This document shows, piece after piece, positions 53,238 through 63,142 of a stretch of DNA of 64,000 nt; position 1 is the stretch's first letter; each line of letters begins with the position of its first letter. The notes under the pieces are model-generated. The model was not told the DNA's origin and made no database searches. It worked only from the letters and a program-made list of their open reading frames with translations. Both the position numbers and the translations under genes were made by a program. The stretch is from Nocardioides kribbensis. Lineage in GTDB: Bacteria; Actinomycetota; Actinomycetes; Propionibacteriales; Nocardioidaceae. Location: the NCBI RefSeq assembly GCF_015070375.1, contig NZ_JADCLL010000002.1, positions 1 through 64,000 of the forward strand, given 5' to 3'.

Positions 53238-53939
53238 TCACGACGGACCCGGGGCGCCCGGGCCGCCGAAGGCCGCCGGCAGCGGGCACTCCAGGGCGCG
53301 GGCGAGGCGGGCGAGGTAGTCGGCACGGCTGAGGATGACGACGCCGAGGCTGGCCAGGTGCTCGGTGCTCCACTGCACGTCGAGGAGCCGGTCGGGGTGG
53401 GCGTCGAGGTCGGCGGCGAGCAGGTCGACGAGCCCGACCAGGGCGACCTTGGAGGCGTCGCGCACGCGGTGGAACATCGACTCCCCCGCGAAGAGCCCGC
53501 CGCTGGCCACGCCGTACAGGCCTCCGACGAGGCGCCCGTCCTGCCACGCCTCCACCGAGTGGGCCCAGCCCAGGTCGTGCAGGCGCAGGTAGGCGGCGCG
53601 GATCTCGCCGTCGATCCAGCCCGCCGGGCGCCGGGGGTCGGCGCAGGCGTCGAGCACCTCGGCGAAGGCGGTGTCGACCCGGATCTCGAAGTCGCGCGTC
53701 GCGCGGCGCAGCGAGCGCGAGACACGCAGCCCGTCGAGCGGCAGCACACCCCGCTCGAGCGGGCAGAACCAGTACATCGGGTCGCCGCGGTGGCCCGAGG
53801 GCATCGGGAAGAGACCCTGCCGGTAGGCCGCGAGCAGGGTGCCGGGCTCGAGGTCGGCGCCGATGCCGACCAGGTCGTCGTCGGGGAAGCGGCCCGGGTC
53901 GCCGAAGGACCACGGACTGGGCGGGGGCTCGACGGGCAC
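53238..53939 (-). CDS. aat: Leucyl/phenylalanyl-tRNA-protein transferase
   Basis: Aat adds Leu or Phe to N-terminal Lys/Arg, creating N-degrons for ClpS/ClpAP. The 233-residue protein shows GDPGRFPDDDLVGIGADLEPG, AYRQGLFPMP, W-F-C-P-L-E-R-G-V-L-P-L-D, and G-W-A-H-S-V-E-A-W plus GGLYGVASGGLFAGESMFHR. GTG 53939 was chosen. Together with bpa and the proteasome, the organism has at least two protein-degradation entry routes. Confidence 0.95.
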   Translation of the reverse strand: MPVEPPPSPWSFGDPGRFPDDDLVGIGADLEPGTLLAAYRQGLFPMPSGHRGDPMYWFCPLERGVLPLDGLRVSRSLRRATRDFEIRVDTAFAEVLDACADPRRPAGWIDGEIRAAYLRLHDLGWAHSVEAWQDGRLVGGLYGVASGGLFAGESMFHRVRDASKVALVGLVDLLAADLDAHPDRLLDVQWSTEHLASLGVVILSRADYLARLARALECPLPAAFGGPGAPGPS

Positions 53940-53971
53940 CCGCCGACCGTAGCCCCCGTACGCTGTAAGTC

Positions 53972-54664
53972 ATGAGCGCCCGACGCACCCTGACCGGCAC
54001 CGTGACCCGCAAGATCGCCCCGAAGGTGACCGGCATGGCCCCCGGGCTGACGACCTCCTTCGTGCGCGAGGCGCTGGCGCGCGCCATCGCCGGCGCCGGC
54101 CCGCTGCCTCCCGCCGCCGCGGCCGCCGACAAGCAGCTGGAGGAGCAGGGGGGCGACGTCGACAAGGCGATCCACGAGGTCATCGAGAACCACGTGCGCT
54201 ACGCCGGCGCCCAGGGCTTCCTCACCAACATCGGCGGCGTCGTCACCGCGGCGGTCACGATCCCCACCAACATCACCGGGCTGGCGCTCGTGCAGTGCCG
54301 CATGATCGCCGGCATCGCCCACCTCCGGGGCTACGACCTCGACGACGCCCGCGTGCGCAACGCGATCCTGGCCTGCCTCATGGGCGAGGACACCGTCAAC
54401 TCCCTGGTCAAGGCCAAGAAGCTGCCCGCCCCGCCGATGGCGCTGGCCACGGCCCCGTCGGGCTCGCCCGACACCGACCGCGCGGTCTCCACCGAGGTCG
54501 CCTCCGACCTGGTCACCCGGGTCATGGGCAAGCGCCTGGCCGTCACCGTGGGCCGCCGCGTGCCCGTGGTGGGCGGCGTCGTCGGCATGGGCGCCGACGG
54601 CTACTCCACCTGGAAGATCGGGCGCTACGCCGAGCGCGAGCTCCTGCCCCGCACCGCGCGGTAG
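53972..54664 (+). CDS. EcsC-family protein (230 aa)
   Basis: A helical protein with two hydrophobic or glycine-rich hairpin segments (NIGGVVTAAVTIPTNITGLALVQ and VTVGRRVPVVGGVVGMGADGYSTWKIG), as in EcsC-like proteins of unknown function associated with membranes. ATG 53972 follows TACGCT by seven bases. It diverges from aat; its 3' end overlaps the last gene of the carboxylase/sulfotransferase operon by 40 bases. Confidence 0.85.
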   Translation: MSARRTLTGTVTRKIAPKVTGMAPGLTTSFVREALARAIAGAGPLPPAAAAADKQLEEQGGDVDKAIHEVIENHVRYAGAQGFLTNIGGVVTAAVTIPTNITGLALVQCRMIAGIAHLRGYDLDDARVRNAILACLMGEDTVNSLVKAKKLPAPPMALATAPSGSPDTDRAVSTEVASDLVTRVMGKRLAVTVGRRVPVVGGVVGMGADGYSTWKIGRYAERELLPRTAR

Positions 54665-55848
54665 GCCCCCAGCGCCGCGCGCCCGACCCGCCCGCCCTGG
54701 AGCCGGCCCACGACCCGCTCGCGCAGCCGGTACGACGGGCGCAGGTAGGACCGCTGCAGGGCCTCGCGGGTCTCGGCCAGCTCGGCGTGCAGGCGCTGCT
54801 CCTCGTGGCTGAGCCGCGCGTTGTCGAGCAGCAGCGCCGCGATCGCGTCGACCGCGGCGCCGGCGACCTGGGTCTCCGACGGCGCGTCGGGGTCGGCCCA
54901 GGCGGTGCTGGCCGACGGTCCGCGCAGGTCCTCGAGGTCACCGACGACGTCGTAGCCGCGCGCGCGGACCTCCTCGACCCAGCGCGCGCACAGGTCGGCG
55001 GCCCACGGGTGCACGTCGGGCGGCAGCGCCAGGCGGGGCGAGCGCGAGCGCTGCGACAGGGTGCGGTGGGCCAGCAGCTCGCGCACCAGCGGCCGGTAGT
55101 CGGCCGGCTCGAGGCGCTGGTTGACGGCCTGGTTGATGCGCCGCACCAGCGCGGTCTCGGGCGCGCCGAGGGAGGGGTTGGCGCGCTCGACGGTGAGGTC
55201 GAGCTCGAGGCCGTCGAGGCCGAAGGCGCGGGTGAAGCGCTGCCACAGCAGGTCGGGCGGGCCGCCGGGCGCCGGCACCGTGACCACGTGGATCCGCTCG
55301 GGCGGCAGGGCGTGGCCCCAGCGGTCGAGGATGTCGGGGATCTCCTGCACGCCCCAGAACCACGTGGCGATCCGGCTCTCGCGGGCCGGGTCGCGCAGCT
55401 GCTCGAGGAAGCGCTCGAAGGTGATGGTGCTGCGGTGCTTGACGTTCTCCTGCCACTCCGCGGGCACCTGGCGCACCAGGTCGCGCACCGAGAGCACGAC
55501 GTGCACCTCGGCGCCGGTGCCGTCGGCGCGGTGGCCCAGCGACTCCAGGGCACGACCGACCTGCGAGCGCGAGGCGGTCGCGAGGATCTCGTGGCTGATG
55601 ATCGCCGTGCCCTCGTGGGCGCGCACCTGCGCGGCGAGGTCGTCCCAGGCCCCGAAGGCCTCCGTCTCCAGACCGCCCCACGGCAGCCGCATCAGGTCGA
55701 GGGCGGCGAGGAAGTGGGCGTCGAAGCGCTCCGCGGGATAGAGGATGCCGTGCTCCAGCAGCCGCTCGCGGTTGCGGAAGAGCACGTCCTGCAGCCCCGA
55801 CGTGCCGGTCTTGGGGGTGCCCACGTGGAGCAGGACGCGCTGGCTCAT
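54625..55848 (-). CDS. Sulfotransferase-like protein 2 (407 aa)
   Basis: The PAPS 5'-phosphosulfate loop is clear near the start: VLLHVGTPKTGTSGLQDVLF (about 5-24). A second motif, VLSVRDLVRQVPAEWQE (about 118-134), corresponds to the 3'-phosphate-binding region with the R-D pair. A coiled-coil segment near 340-390 and an Arg/Ser-rich tail follow. It is a paralogue of the first sulfotransferase-like gene. Acceptor unknown: a glycan or lipid is plausible. ATG 55848 overlaps the preceding stop by four bases. Last gene of the operon. Confidence 0.8.
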   Translation of the reverse strand: MSQRVLLHVGTPKTGTSGLQDVLFRNRERLLEHGILYPAERFDAHFLAALDLMRLPWGGLETEAFGAWDDLAAQVRAHEGTAIISHEILATASRSQVGRALESLGHRADGTGAEVHVVLSVRDLVRQVPAEWQENVKHRSTITFERFLEQLRDPARESRIATWFWGVQEIPDILDRWGHALPPERIHVVTVPAPGGPPDLLWQRFTRAFGLDGLELDLTVERANPSLGAPETALVRRINQAVNQRLEPADYRPLVRELLAHRTLSQRSRSPRLALPPDVHPWAADLCARWVEEVRARGYDVVGDLEDLRGPSASTAWADPDAPSETQVAGAAVDAIAALLLDNARLSHEEQRLHAELAETREALQRSYLRPSYRLRERVVGRLQGGRVGRAALGAYRAVRGRSSRSA

Positions 55849-57065
55849 CGCTCGTCCTCTCGGGTCGTGGGGATCGTCGGGGTCGCAGGGCTGGTGGCGC
55901 CGCGGTCGTCGTGACGCCGCAGCAGGGCCACGGCGAGGTCGAGCACGGCGGCGTCCGACGGCGGGGCGCCCTCGGCCTCGGCGAGCGCGTCGGGGGCGTC
56001 GACGAGCGCGTCGGGGTCGCCGAGCACAGGGTAGCCAGCGCGCAGGACCGCGGCGCGCACCTGCACGGAGCGTCGCGCCACCCACCGGTGGTGCTCCGGC
56101 GGCACCACGAGGCGGGGCCCGGCGGTGGCGGACGGGAGGTCGTGGAGCATCGGCACGAGCACCCCGCGCAGCAGCTCCTGGCGCGCCCGCGGCAGCACGA
56201 GCAGCCCGAGCCCCACGCCGACCCGGCGTACGAGCTCGACGGCGTCGCCGGAGAGCCGGGGCGCCTGGGGCCGCACCGGGGCGTCGACCACGGCGGGCAG
56301 GCGGTCGAGGTCGACCACGACGCGCACGCGCTCGCGGCCCACCCGCGTGGCCCACCGGTCGGCGACGGCGGCGACGTCGAGGGGGCGCGGCACGTGGCGG
56401 CGCTCGGTGGTCGCGGCGAGCCACTGCGGCCACGGCGGTGCCCCGTCGACCCCGGCGCTGCGGGCGCTCCAGGTGTGGGCCAGGCCCACCGAGAGCGGGC
56501 CGGCGAGCACGAGCACCTCGGGCGCGCGCCCGCCCGGGGGCCGGCCCGCGGCGGCGAGCTCGCGGCGCCACAGCGAGCCCAGCCACGGGTCGCCGGCCAG
56601 GCGGTACGCCGGGGCGCGCCGGGCCCACGGCCACGCCGTGCGCACCCGCTGCAGGACCGGGCGCGCGGTGCGGGGGGCCGCCGCGGCCGGGTCGGACGCG
56701 CGTGCGGCCGCCTCCCGGACGTCCTCGGCGACCAGGCCGGTGGCGACGCGCACGAGCTCGTCGTCGGGCAGGTCGGCGGGGTCGACGGGGGCCCAGCCGA
56801 AGCCGCGCACCTCGGTGGCGCCGACGAGCTCGAGGTCGGGTCGCCCGCGGCCCGGCGCGCTCGCGCCCAGCACCCGCTGCGCGAGCCGCGGGGAGACCCC
56901 GCCGGCGAGGTTGAGCCGGCGCAGGAGCTCGAGCTGCTGGGCGCCGGGCAGGACCCGGCCGCGCGTCGGCACCTCGGCCGACCACCGGGCCCACGGGGTG
57001 GTGCCGCCGGCCTGCAGGTGGTCGAGCCACGCCCAGGCGCGTCCCTCGCCGGGCGTGCCGCTCAC
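55845..57065 (-). CDS. Protein of unknown function between sulfotransferases (406 aa)
   Basis: I do not recognise this protein. It is Arg/Ala/Val-rich, with no signal peptide or clear membrane helix. Recurrent features are W-A-R-W-S-A-E-V-P-T near residue 25, GDPWLGSLWRREL near 175, VRVVVDLDRLPAVVD near 270 (a Rossmann-like strand), and LLVLPRARQELL. GTG 57065 overlaps the upstream stop by four bases. Its fixed place between two sulfotransferase genes suggests it acts in the same modification, perhaps binding the acceptor. Confidence 0.7.
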   Translation of the reverse strand: MSGTPGEGRAWAWLDHLQAGGTTPWARWSAEVPTRGRVLPGAQQLELLRRLNLAGGVSPRLAQRVLGASAPGRGRPDLELVGATEVRGFGWAPVDPADLPDDELVRVATGLVAEDVREAAARASDPAAAAPRTARPVLQRVRTAWPWARRAPAYRLAGDPWLGSLWRRELAAAGRPPGGRAPEVLVLAGPLSVGLAHTWSARSAGVDGAPPWPQWLAATTERRHVPRPLDVAAVADRWATRVGRERVRVVVDLDRLPAVVDAPVRPQAPRLSGDAVELVRRVGVGLGLLVLPRARQELLRGVLVPMLHDLPSATAGPRLVVPPEHHRWVARRSVQVRAAVLRAGYPVLGDPDALVDAPDALAEAEGAPPSDAAVLDLAVALLRRHDDRGATSPATPTIPTTREDER

Positions 57066-58204
57066 GAGTCGAGCAGGCGGCGGGCCTGGTCGCGCACGCG
57101 GCTGCCGATCTGACGGTCGGGGTCCTCGCGGCGCGCGGCCTCGCGGGTCATGGCGGCGAGGGCGTCGACGGCGGCGGCGAGCTGGCGGCGCGGGGGCACC
57201 CGGTCGGGGTCGTTCCACGACTCGTCGGGGCCCGGACGCACGGGGCGCAGGTCGGCGACGTCGCCGACGACGTGCACGCCGCTGGCCTCGACCCACTCGA
57301 TCCAGCGCTCCGACTGCTCCTCGGCCCAGTCGTGGAAGCGCGGCGGCAGGCCGACGCGACCCGACTCGCGACCCACCAGCTCCTGCTCGGCCAGCAGGCC
57401 GCGCACGAGGGCGTCGAAGTCGGGGCCACCGCGGGTGCGTCGCCCGAGGCTGGTGTTGAGCCGGCGCAGCAGCGCGCTCTCCGCGGCACCCAGCGAGGGG
57501 TTGGTGCGCTCGCTCTCGGCGGGCGCCCAGGCGGGGTCGATGGAGAAGGCACGGCAGAAGCGCAGCCACAGCTCGTCGCCGCCGGGCGCGCCGGGGCCGG
57601 CCACCGAGACCCCCGAGCCCCGCTGGGGCACGGTGACGACGTGGACCTGCTCGGGCGGGAGACCGGCCGACCACGTGCCGAGCACGGCGGGCAGGTCGAA
57701 GGACCGGGCGAACCACGTGCGGCCGCGACGCGCGCGCTTGAGGAAGCGGCGGTAGCTCCACGTGCGGCCCTGCTTGATGCTCTCCTGCCACGCGGCGGGC
57801 AGCTGCCGACCGAGGTCGCGGGCGCTGTAGACGACGTGGATCTCGGTGTCGCCGCCGGGCCCGGCGAGGTCGCGCTTGGCCTTGGCCACGTGCTCGGCGC
57901 TGGCGGGGGCGAGGATCTCGTGGCTGACCACGACGGTGCCGGTGCGGCGGCGGACCCGGCGTACGAGCGCGTCCCAGCTGCCCTCGGCGTGACCCGGCTC
58001 GCCGCCCCAGTCCTGGCCCTGGAGGTCGAGGGCGGCGCGGAAGTGGAAGAGCGCGGGGCTGACCAGCGCCGAGCGGGTCGGGAAGTGCACGTCGTGGGCG
58101 GCCAGCGCCTTGGCGTTGAGGCTCAGCCGGTCCTGAAGGTAGGTCGTGCCGGTCTTCGGCGCACCGATGTGCAGGTAGACCCGGCGGCGGGCGGCGGCAC
58201 TCAC
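57062..58204 (-). CDS. Sulfotransferase-like protein 1 (380 aa)
   Basis: It opens with RVYLHIGAPKTGTTYLQDRL (about 8-27), the PAPS-binding loop, and has HVVYSARDLGRQLPAAWQES (about 128-147), matching the second sulfotransferase gene at each position. No leader peptide, so cytoplasmic. A conserved pattern NPSLG-A-x-E-x-A-L-L-R-R-L-N in the second half is shared with the paralogue. GTG 58204 overlaps the HMG-CoA lyase stop by four bases. Confidence 0.82.
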   Translation of the reverse strand: MSAAARRRVYLHIGAPKTGTTYLQDRLSLNAKALAAHDVHFPTRSALVSPALFHFRAALDLQGQDWGGEPGHAEGSWDALVRRVRRRTGTVVVSHEILAPASAEHVAKAKRDLAGPGGDTEIHVVYSARDLGRQLPAAWQESIKQGRTWSYRRFLKRARRGRTWFARSFDLPAVLGTWSAGLPPEQVHVVTVPQRGSGVSVAGPGAPGGDELWLRFCRAFSIDPAWAPAESERTNPSLGAAESALLRRLNTSLGRRTRGGPDFDALVRGLLAEQELVGRESGRVGLPPRFHDWAEEQSERWIEWVEASGVHVVGDVADLRPVRPGPDESWNDPDRVPPRRQLAAAVDALAAMTREAARREDPDRQIGSRVRDQARRLLDS

Positions 58205-59286
58205 GGTGCTGATTGTGCCAGCGCCCTCACGACCGCCGACGGGCTGGGCCGCCCGAGCCGCTCGGCCATCCAGGTGCTGGTGCCCACGAGGGCGTCGAGG
58301 TCGACCCCGTGCTCCACCCCCAGCCCGGTGAGCAGCCACACGAGGTCCTCGGTGGCGAGGTTGCCGGTGGCGCTGGCCGCGTAGGGGCAGCCGCCGAGAC
58401 CGCCGGCCGAGGCGTCGAACGTCGTCACCCCGGCGCGCAGGCCCGCGGCGGCGTTGGCGAGGGCCTGGCCGTAGGTGTCGTGGAAGTGCAGGGCCAGCCG
58501 GTCGGGGCCGATGCCGGCGTCGCCGAAGGCCTCGACCAGCGCGGTGACGTGGGCGGCGGTGCCGACGCCGATGGTGTCGCCGAGGCTGAGCTGCCCGGCG
58601 CCGAGGTCGAGCAGGCGGCGGCCGGTGGCCACGACCTGCGCGACCGGCACCGGACCCTCCCAGGGGTCGCCGAAGCACATGCTGACGTAGGCCCGCACGT
58701 CGAGGCCGGCCGCGCGGGCGCGGGCGACGGTGGGGGCGAACATCTCCAGCTGGCTCTCCAGCCCGCGGTTGAGGTTGCGCCGGGCGAAGGTCTCGGTGGC
58801 CGAGCCGAAGATGGCGACGTGGCGCAGGCCCAGCTCGAGAGCGCGGTCGAGGCCGCGCTCGTTGGGCACGAGCACGGGCAGGTCGCGCGAGGCCTCGCCG
58901 AGGTCGTCGGCCAGGCGGCCCATGAGCTCGGCGGCGTCGGCCAGCTGCGGCACCCACCGCGGGTGCACGAAGCTGGTCGCCTCGACCGTGGTGAGCCCCG
59001 CGTCGAGCAGGCGGCGCACGAACTCCGCCTTCACCTCGACCGGCACCAGCGACGCCTCGTTCTGCAGGCCGTCGCGCGGCCCGACCTCGTAGATCGTCAC
59101 CCGCTGCGGCAGGGCGGGGTCGCGCACCACCATCGGCAGGGCACCCACCGCAGGCTCGCCCGCCGGGGTCGCCGCCGTCGGGCCCGCGCCGGGCGTGTCG
59201 CCGGCACCGGCCGGGGCCGCGGCCGCGGCGTCACCGGCGGCGGGAGCGCCGGGGCCGCCCGTGCGGGGCTGCTCGCCGCCGGTCAC
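58201..59286 (-). CDS. mvaB: Hydroxymethylglutaryl-CoA lyase
   Basis: The enzyme splits HMG-CoA to acetyl-CoA and acetoacetate, the last step of leucine breakdown. A low-complexity Ala/Gly N-terminus of about 50 residues precedes the TIM barrel: VTIYEVGPRDGLQNE, HVAIFGSATETFARRNLN, HFHDTYGQALAN, and the signature GGLGGCPYAASATGNLATED with catalytic Cys. GTG 59286 overlaps the carboxylase stop by four bases. Confidence 0.95.
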   Translation of the reverse strand: MTGGEQPRTGGPGAPAAGDAAAAAPAGAGDTPGAGPTAATPAGEPAVGALPMVVRDPALPQRVTIYEVGPRDGLQNEASLVPVEVKAEFVRRLLDAGLTTVEATSFVHPRWVPQLADAAELMGRLADDLGEASRDLPVLVPNERGLDRALELGLRHVAIFGSATETFARRNLNRGLESQLEMFAPTVARARAAGLDVRAYVSMCFGDPWEGPVPVAQVVATGRRLLDLGAGQLSLGDTIGVGTAAHVTALVEAFGDAGIGPDRLALHFHDTYGQALANAAAGLRAGVTTFDASAGGLGGCPYAASATGNLATEDLVWLLTGLGVEHGVDLDALVGTSTWMAERLGRPSPSAVVRALAQSAP

Positions 59287-61421
59287 CGGGCGCCTCCGTC
59301 GCGATGTGCTCCGCTGCTGGGTTCTTCGCTGCTGGGTGCTCCGTCGCTGGGTGCTCGCGTGCCGGCGCTGTCCGCCCCGGTGCCGGCGGTGCCGGGCGCG
59401 TCGGGCGCGGCCTCGACCACGAAGAGCGTCGCTCCCAGCGCGACCTGGCGTCCGGCGACGGCGTCGACCTCGGTGACGGTGCCGGCGAAGGGCGCCCGCA
59501 GGGCCAGCTCCATCTTCATCGCCTCCACGACGCCGAGCACGTCTCCCTCGGCGACCTCCTGGCCCACCACCACGCGCACGTCGAGCACGGTGCCCGGCAT
59601 CGGGGAGACCAGCGTGCCGTCACCCGCGGCGGGCCCGCGGTCGGCGGCCGGGTCGGGTCGTCGGAAGACGTGGCGCTGACCGCGCAGGACGACCTCGACC
59701 TCGTGGGCCCGGGCGTCGACGACGGCCTCGAGGCGCTCCCCGTCGACGTCGAGCAGCATCGTGTGGTGCTCGGCGCGCAGCTGCACGACCCGCACCCCGT
59801 CGACGGCACCGCCGAGGCCGTCGGCGGCCCGCTCGACGACCACCGGTCGGTCGAGGCCCACCCGCTGCGGGGCGGGCGGCCCGCCGAGGCGGAACCCGTC
59901 GGCGTGGAAGGGACCGGCGCCGGGGCGGGCCCGGCCGGTGTCGCCGACCTCGCCGCTGCCGCCGGTCGCGGTGAGCATCGCCTGGGTCCACGCGGCGACG
60001 ACCCGGGCCTGCGACTCCTCGGGCCGGGGCAGCTCGTGGCGGTCGAGCCAGGCGGTGTCGATCGTGGCGTCGCGGAACTCCTCGGAGGCGACGAGCGCGC
60101 GCAGGAAGCCGGCGTTGGTGGTGAGACCGAGGATGGCGGTGCGGTCGAGGGCCGCCACGAGGGCGCGGCGGGCGCTCTCGCGGTCGGGCCCGTGCACGAC
60201 GACCTTGCCGAGCATCGGGTCGAAGGCGGTCGAGACGACCTGGCCGTCGGCGAGGGCGTGGTCGACGCGGACCACCGTGGCGCCCCGGGGGTCCGCGGCA
60301 GGGCCAGCGGCGGGGCCAGCGGAAGGTCCAGCGGCAGGCGCGGCGACGGGGGCGGCCGAGGTCGCCGCGGGCCAGCGCACCAGGCTGGCCCGACCGGCCT
60401 GCGGGAGGAAGCCGGCGTAGGCGTCCTCGGCGTAGACCCGCGCCTCGATGGCGTGGCCCACCAGGGTCAGGTCGTCCTGGGCCAGGCCGACCGGCTCGCC
60501 GGCCGCCACGCGCAGCTGCAGCTCGACCAGGTCGACCGGAGCGCCGTCGACGCGGGCGACCAGCTCGGAGACCGGGTGCTCGACCTGGAGGCGGGTGTTC
60601 ATCTCCAGGAAGTAGAACTCCCCGGTGTCGGCGTCGAGCAGGAACTCCACCGTGCCGGCGCCGGTGTAGCCGACGTGGGCGGCCAGGTCGACGCCGGCCT
60701 GGCGCACCCGGGCGCGCGTGGCCTCGTCGAGGGTCGGCGCGGGCGCCTCCTCGAGCACCTTCTGGTGCCGGCGCTGGGTGGAGCAGTCGCGCTCGAAGAG
60801 GTGCAGCACGGTGCCGTGGGCGTCGCCGAGGACCTGGACCTCGACGTGGCGACCGCGCTCGACGTACTTCTCCACCAGCATGGTGTCGTCGCCGAAGGCC
60901 GCCAGCGCCTCGCGGCGCGCGGCGGCCGTGGCCTCCTCGAGCTCCGCGGCCGAGCGCACCACGCGCATGCCCTTGCCGCCGCCGCCCGCGGCGGCCTTGA
61001 CCAGCACGGGGTAGGCGGCGTCCTCACCGGTCGGCACCACCGGCACCCCGGCGGCCACCGCGATCTCGCGCGCGGCGTCCTTGCGGCCCATGCGGTCCAT
61101 CACCTCGGCCGACGGGCCGACCAGGACGACACCGGCGGCCTCGAGCGCCCGCGCGAACGCCGCCCGCTCGGAGAGGAAGCCGTAGCCGGGGTGCACCGCG
61201 TCGGCGCCCACGGCCACCGCGGCGGCGACCACCGCGTCGACGTCGAGGTAGCTCTCCACGCGCACCGCGGCGTCGGCGGCGCGCACGTGGGGCGCCGTGG
61301 CGTCGAGGTCGGTGTGGATCGCGACCGTGCGCAGGCCCAGGCGGGCGGCGGTGCGGAAGACGCGCAGCGCGATCTCGCCGCGGTTGGCGACGAGCAGGGT
61401 GTGGATCGTCATCTCGCTCAC
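59283..61421 (-). CDS. Acyl-CoA carboxylase alpha subunit (biotin carboxylase + BCCP), probably methylcrotonyl-CoA
   Basis: The 712-residue protein has a biotin carboxylase ([20 protein letters not shown] loop [30 protein letters not shown]) followed by a Pro/Ala linker and a C-terminal biotinyl domain with [15 protein letters not shown]. It carboxylates biotin; the beta subunit transfers CO2 to an acyl-CoA. Its place between the carboxyltransferase and HMG-CoA lyase points to 3-methylcrotonyl-CoA. The start is GTG 61421, overlapping the upstream stop by four bases; an ATG at 61412 is the alternative. Confidence 0.93.
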   Translation of the reverse strand: MSEMTIHTLLVANRGEIALRVFRTAARLGLRTVAIHTDLDATAPHVRAADAAVRVESYLDVDAVVAAAVAVGADAVHPGYGFLSERAAFARALEAAGVVLVGPSAEVMDRMGRKDAAREIAVAAGVPVVPTGEDAAYPVLVKAAAGGGGKGMRVVRSAAELEEATAAARREALAAFGDDTMLVEKYVERGRHVEVQVLGDAHGTVLHLFERDCSTQRRHQKVLEEAPAPTLDEATRARVRQAGVDLAAHVGYTGAGTVEFLLDADTGEFYFLEMNTRLQVEHPVSELVARVDGAPVDLVELQLRVAAGEPVGLAQDDLTLVGHAIEARVYAEDAYAGFLPQAGRASLVRWPAATSAAPVAAPAAGPSAGPAAGPAADPRGATVVRVDHALADGQVVSTAFDPMLGKVVVHGPDRESARRALVAALDRTAILGLTTNAGFLRALVASEEFRDATIDTAWLDRHELPRPEESQARVVAAWTQAMLTATGGSGEVGDTGRARPGAGPFHADGFRLGGPPAPQRVGLDRPVVVERAADGLGGAVDGVRVVQLRAEHHTMLLDVDGERLEAVVDARAHEVEVVLRGQRHVFRRPDPAADRGPAAGDGTLVSPMPGTVLDVRVVVGQEVAEGDVLGVVEAMKMELALRAPFAGTVTEVDAVAGRQVALGATLFVVEAAPDAPGTAGTGADSAGTRAPSDGAPSSEEPSSGAHRDGGAR

Positions 61422-63022
61422 ATCCGGAAGACGCCGTAGGAGGGGCTGGGCACCGGCGCGTGCGCGGCGGCCGCCAGGCCCATGCCGAGCACCCGGCGGG
61501 TGTCGACGGGGTCGATGACGCCGTCGTCCCACAGCCGGGCCGTGGAGTAGTACGGCGAGCCCTGCGCGTCGTACTGCTCACGGATCGGGGCGCGGAAGTC
61601 CTCCTCCGCCTCGGCCGACCAGTCCTCGCCGCGGGCCTCGAGCCCGTCGCGGCGCACCGTGGCCAGCACCGAGGCGGCCTGCTCGCCGCCCATCACCGAG
61701 ATCCGCGCGTTGGGCCACATCCACAGGAAGCGCGGGTCGTAGGCCCGCCCGCACATGCCGTAGTTGCCCGCGCCGAAGGAGCCGCCGATGACGACGGTGA
61801 ACTTCGGGACGACGCTGCACGCGACCGCGGTGACCAGCTTGGCGCCGTCGCGCGCGATGCCGTTGTTCTCGTACTCGCGCCCGACCATGAAGCCCGAGAT
61901 GTTCTGCAGGAAGACCAGCGGGATGCCGCGCTGGTTGCACAGCTCGATGAAGTGCGCGCCCTTGAGCGCCGACTCGCTGAAGAGGATGCCGTTGTTGGCC
62001 ACGATGCCGACCGGGTGGCCCCACACGTGGGCGAAGCCGCACACGAGGGTCTCGCCGTAGAGCTGCTTGAACTCCTGGAAGCGGCTGCCGTCGACGACGC
62101 GGCGGATCACCTCGCGCACGTCGTAGGGCGTGCGGACCTCCGCGGGCACGACGTCGAGCAGGCCGGCGGGGTCCTCCAGCGGCTCCTCCACCGGGCGCAC
62201 CTCCCACGGCGGCGGCGGGGTCGGTCGCAGCGTGTCGACGATGCCGCGCACCACCGCGAGGGCGTGGTCGTCGTCGTCGGCGAGGTGGTCGACGACCCCG
62301 GACGTGCGGGCGTGGACGTCGCCGCCGCCGAGCTCCTCGGCCGTGACGACCTCGCCGGTCGCGGCCTTCACCAGCGGCGGGCCGCCGAGGAAGATCGTGC
62401 CCTGCTCGCGCACGATGACGCTCTCGTCGGCCATCGCCGGCACGTAGGCGCCGCCGGCGGTGCAGGAGCCCATGACGCTGGCGATCTGCGGGATGCCCCG
62501 CGCCGACATCGTGGCCTGGTTGAAGAAGATCCGCCCGAAGTGCTCGCGGTCGGGGAAGACGTCGTCCTGCATCGGCAGGAAGGCCCCGCCGGAGTCGACG
62601 AGGTAGACGCAGGGCAGGTGGTTCTCCGCCGCGACCTGCTGGGCGCGCAGGTGCTTCTTGACCGTGAGCGGGTAGTAGGTGCCGCCCTTGACCGTGGCGT
62701 CGTTGGCCACCACCACGCACAGCCGGCCGCTGACCTGGCCGACCCCGGTGACGATGCCGGCGCTGGGCACGGCGTCGACCGGGGCCCCGACCGCGGCGTC
62801 GGCCCCGGGTCCGGCCTGGCCCGGGGTGCCGTACATGCCCGTGGCGGCGAGGGGGCTCAGCTCGAGGAAGGGGCTGCCGGGGTCGAGCAGCCGGTCGACC
62901 CGGTCGCGCACCAGCAGCTTGCCGCGGTCGGTGTGCTTGGCCCGCGCGGCCTCGGTGCCGCCGCGCCGCGCCGCGGCCAGCCGCTCGTGCAGGTCGGCGG
63001 TGAGCTCCCTGAGGTCTGTCAC
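61418..63022 (-). CDS. Acyl-CoA carboxyltransferase beta subunit, probably methylcrotonyl-CoA
   Basis: The 534-residue crotonase-fold carboxyltransferase shows [36 protein letters not shown] and [20 protein letters not shown], closely matching methylcrotonyl-CoA carboxylase beta subunits rather than propionyl-CoA ones. GTG 63022 follows TAACCT by six bases, with an operator-like palindrome over that box. It is the first gene of the six-gene operon. Confidence 0.93.
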   Translation of the reverse strand: MTDLRELTADLHERLAAARRGGTEAARAKHTDRGKLLVRDRVDRLLDPGSPFLELSPLAATGMYGTPGQAGPGADAAVGAPVDAVPSAGIVTGVGQVSGRLCVVVANDATVKGGTYYPLTVKKHLRAQQVAAENHLPCVYLVDSGGAFLPMQDDVFPDREHFGRIFFNQATMSARGIPQIASVMGSCTAGGAYVPAMADESVIVREQGTIFLGGPPLVKAATGEVVTAEELGGGDVHARTSGVVDHLADDDDHALAVVRGIVDTLRPTPPPPWEVRPVEEPLEDPAGLLDVVPAEVRTPYDVREVIRRVVDGSRFQEFKQLYGETLVCGFAHVWGHPVGIVANNGILFSESALKGAHFIELCNQRGIPLVFLQNISGFMVGREYENNGIARDGAKLVTAVACSVVPKFTVVIGGSFGAGNYGMCGRAYDPRFLWMWPNARISVMGGEQAASVLATVRRDGLEARGEDWSAEAEEDFRAPIREQYDAQGSPYYSTARLWDDGVIDPVDTRRVLGMGLAAAAHAPVPSPSYGVFRM

Positions 63023-63142
63023 GCGCCCAGGTTAGCGATCGTTAACCGCAGCGTCCACGGGGTGCCCCCGGCGACCCGTCCGGGGCGGCCGGGGTCTGGA
63101 ACGTCGCCCGGTGCGCCGGTGAACGAGCGCTAACCTGTGCCG
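63023..63142. promoter_or_regulatory. Divergent operators for the TetR regulator
   Basis: The carboxylase-side site, read on the minus strand, is GTTAACGATCGCTAACCT (63046-63029 region; palindrome at 63031-63046). The tetR-side site is GTGAACGAGCGCTAACCT (63119-63136). Both share ACGA(T/G)CGCTAACCT, and in each the TAACCT is the -10 hexamer six bases before a GTG. A bound repressor would block both promoters. Confidence 0.7.
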
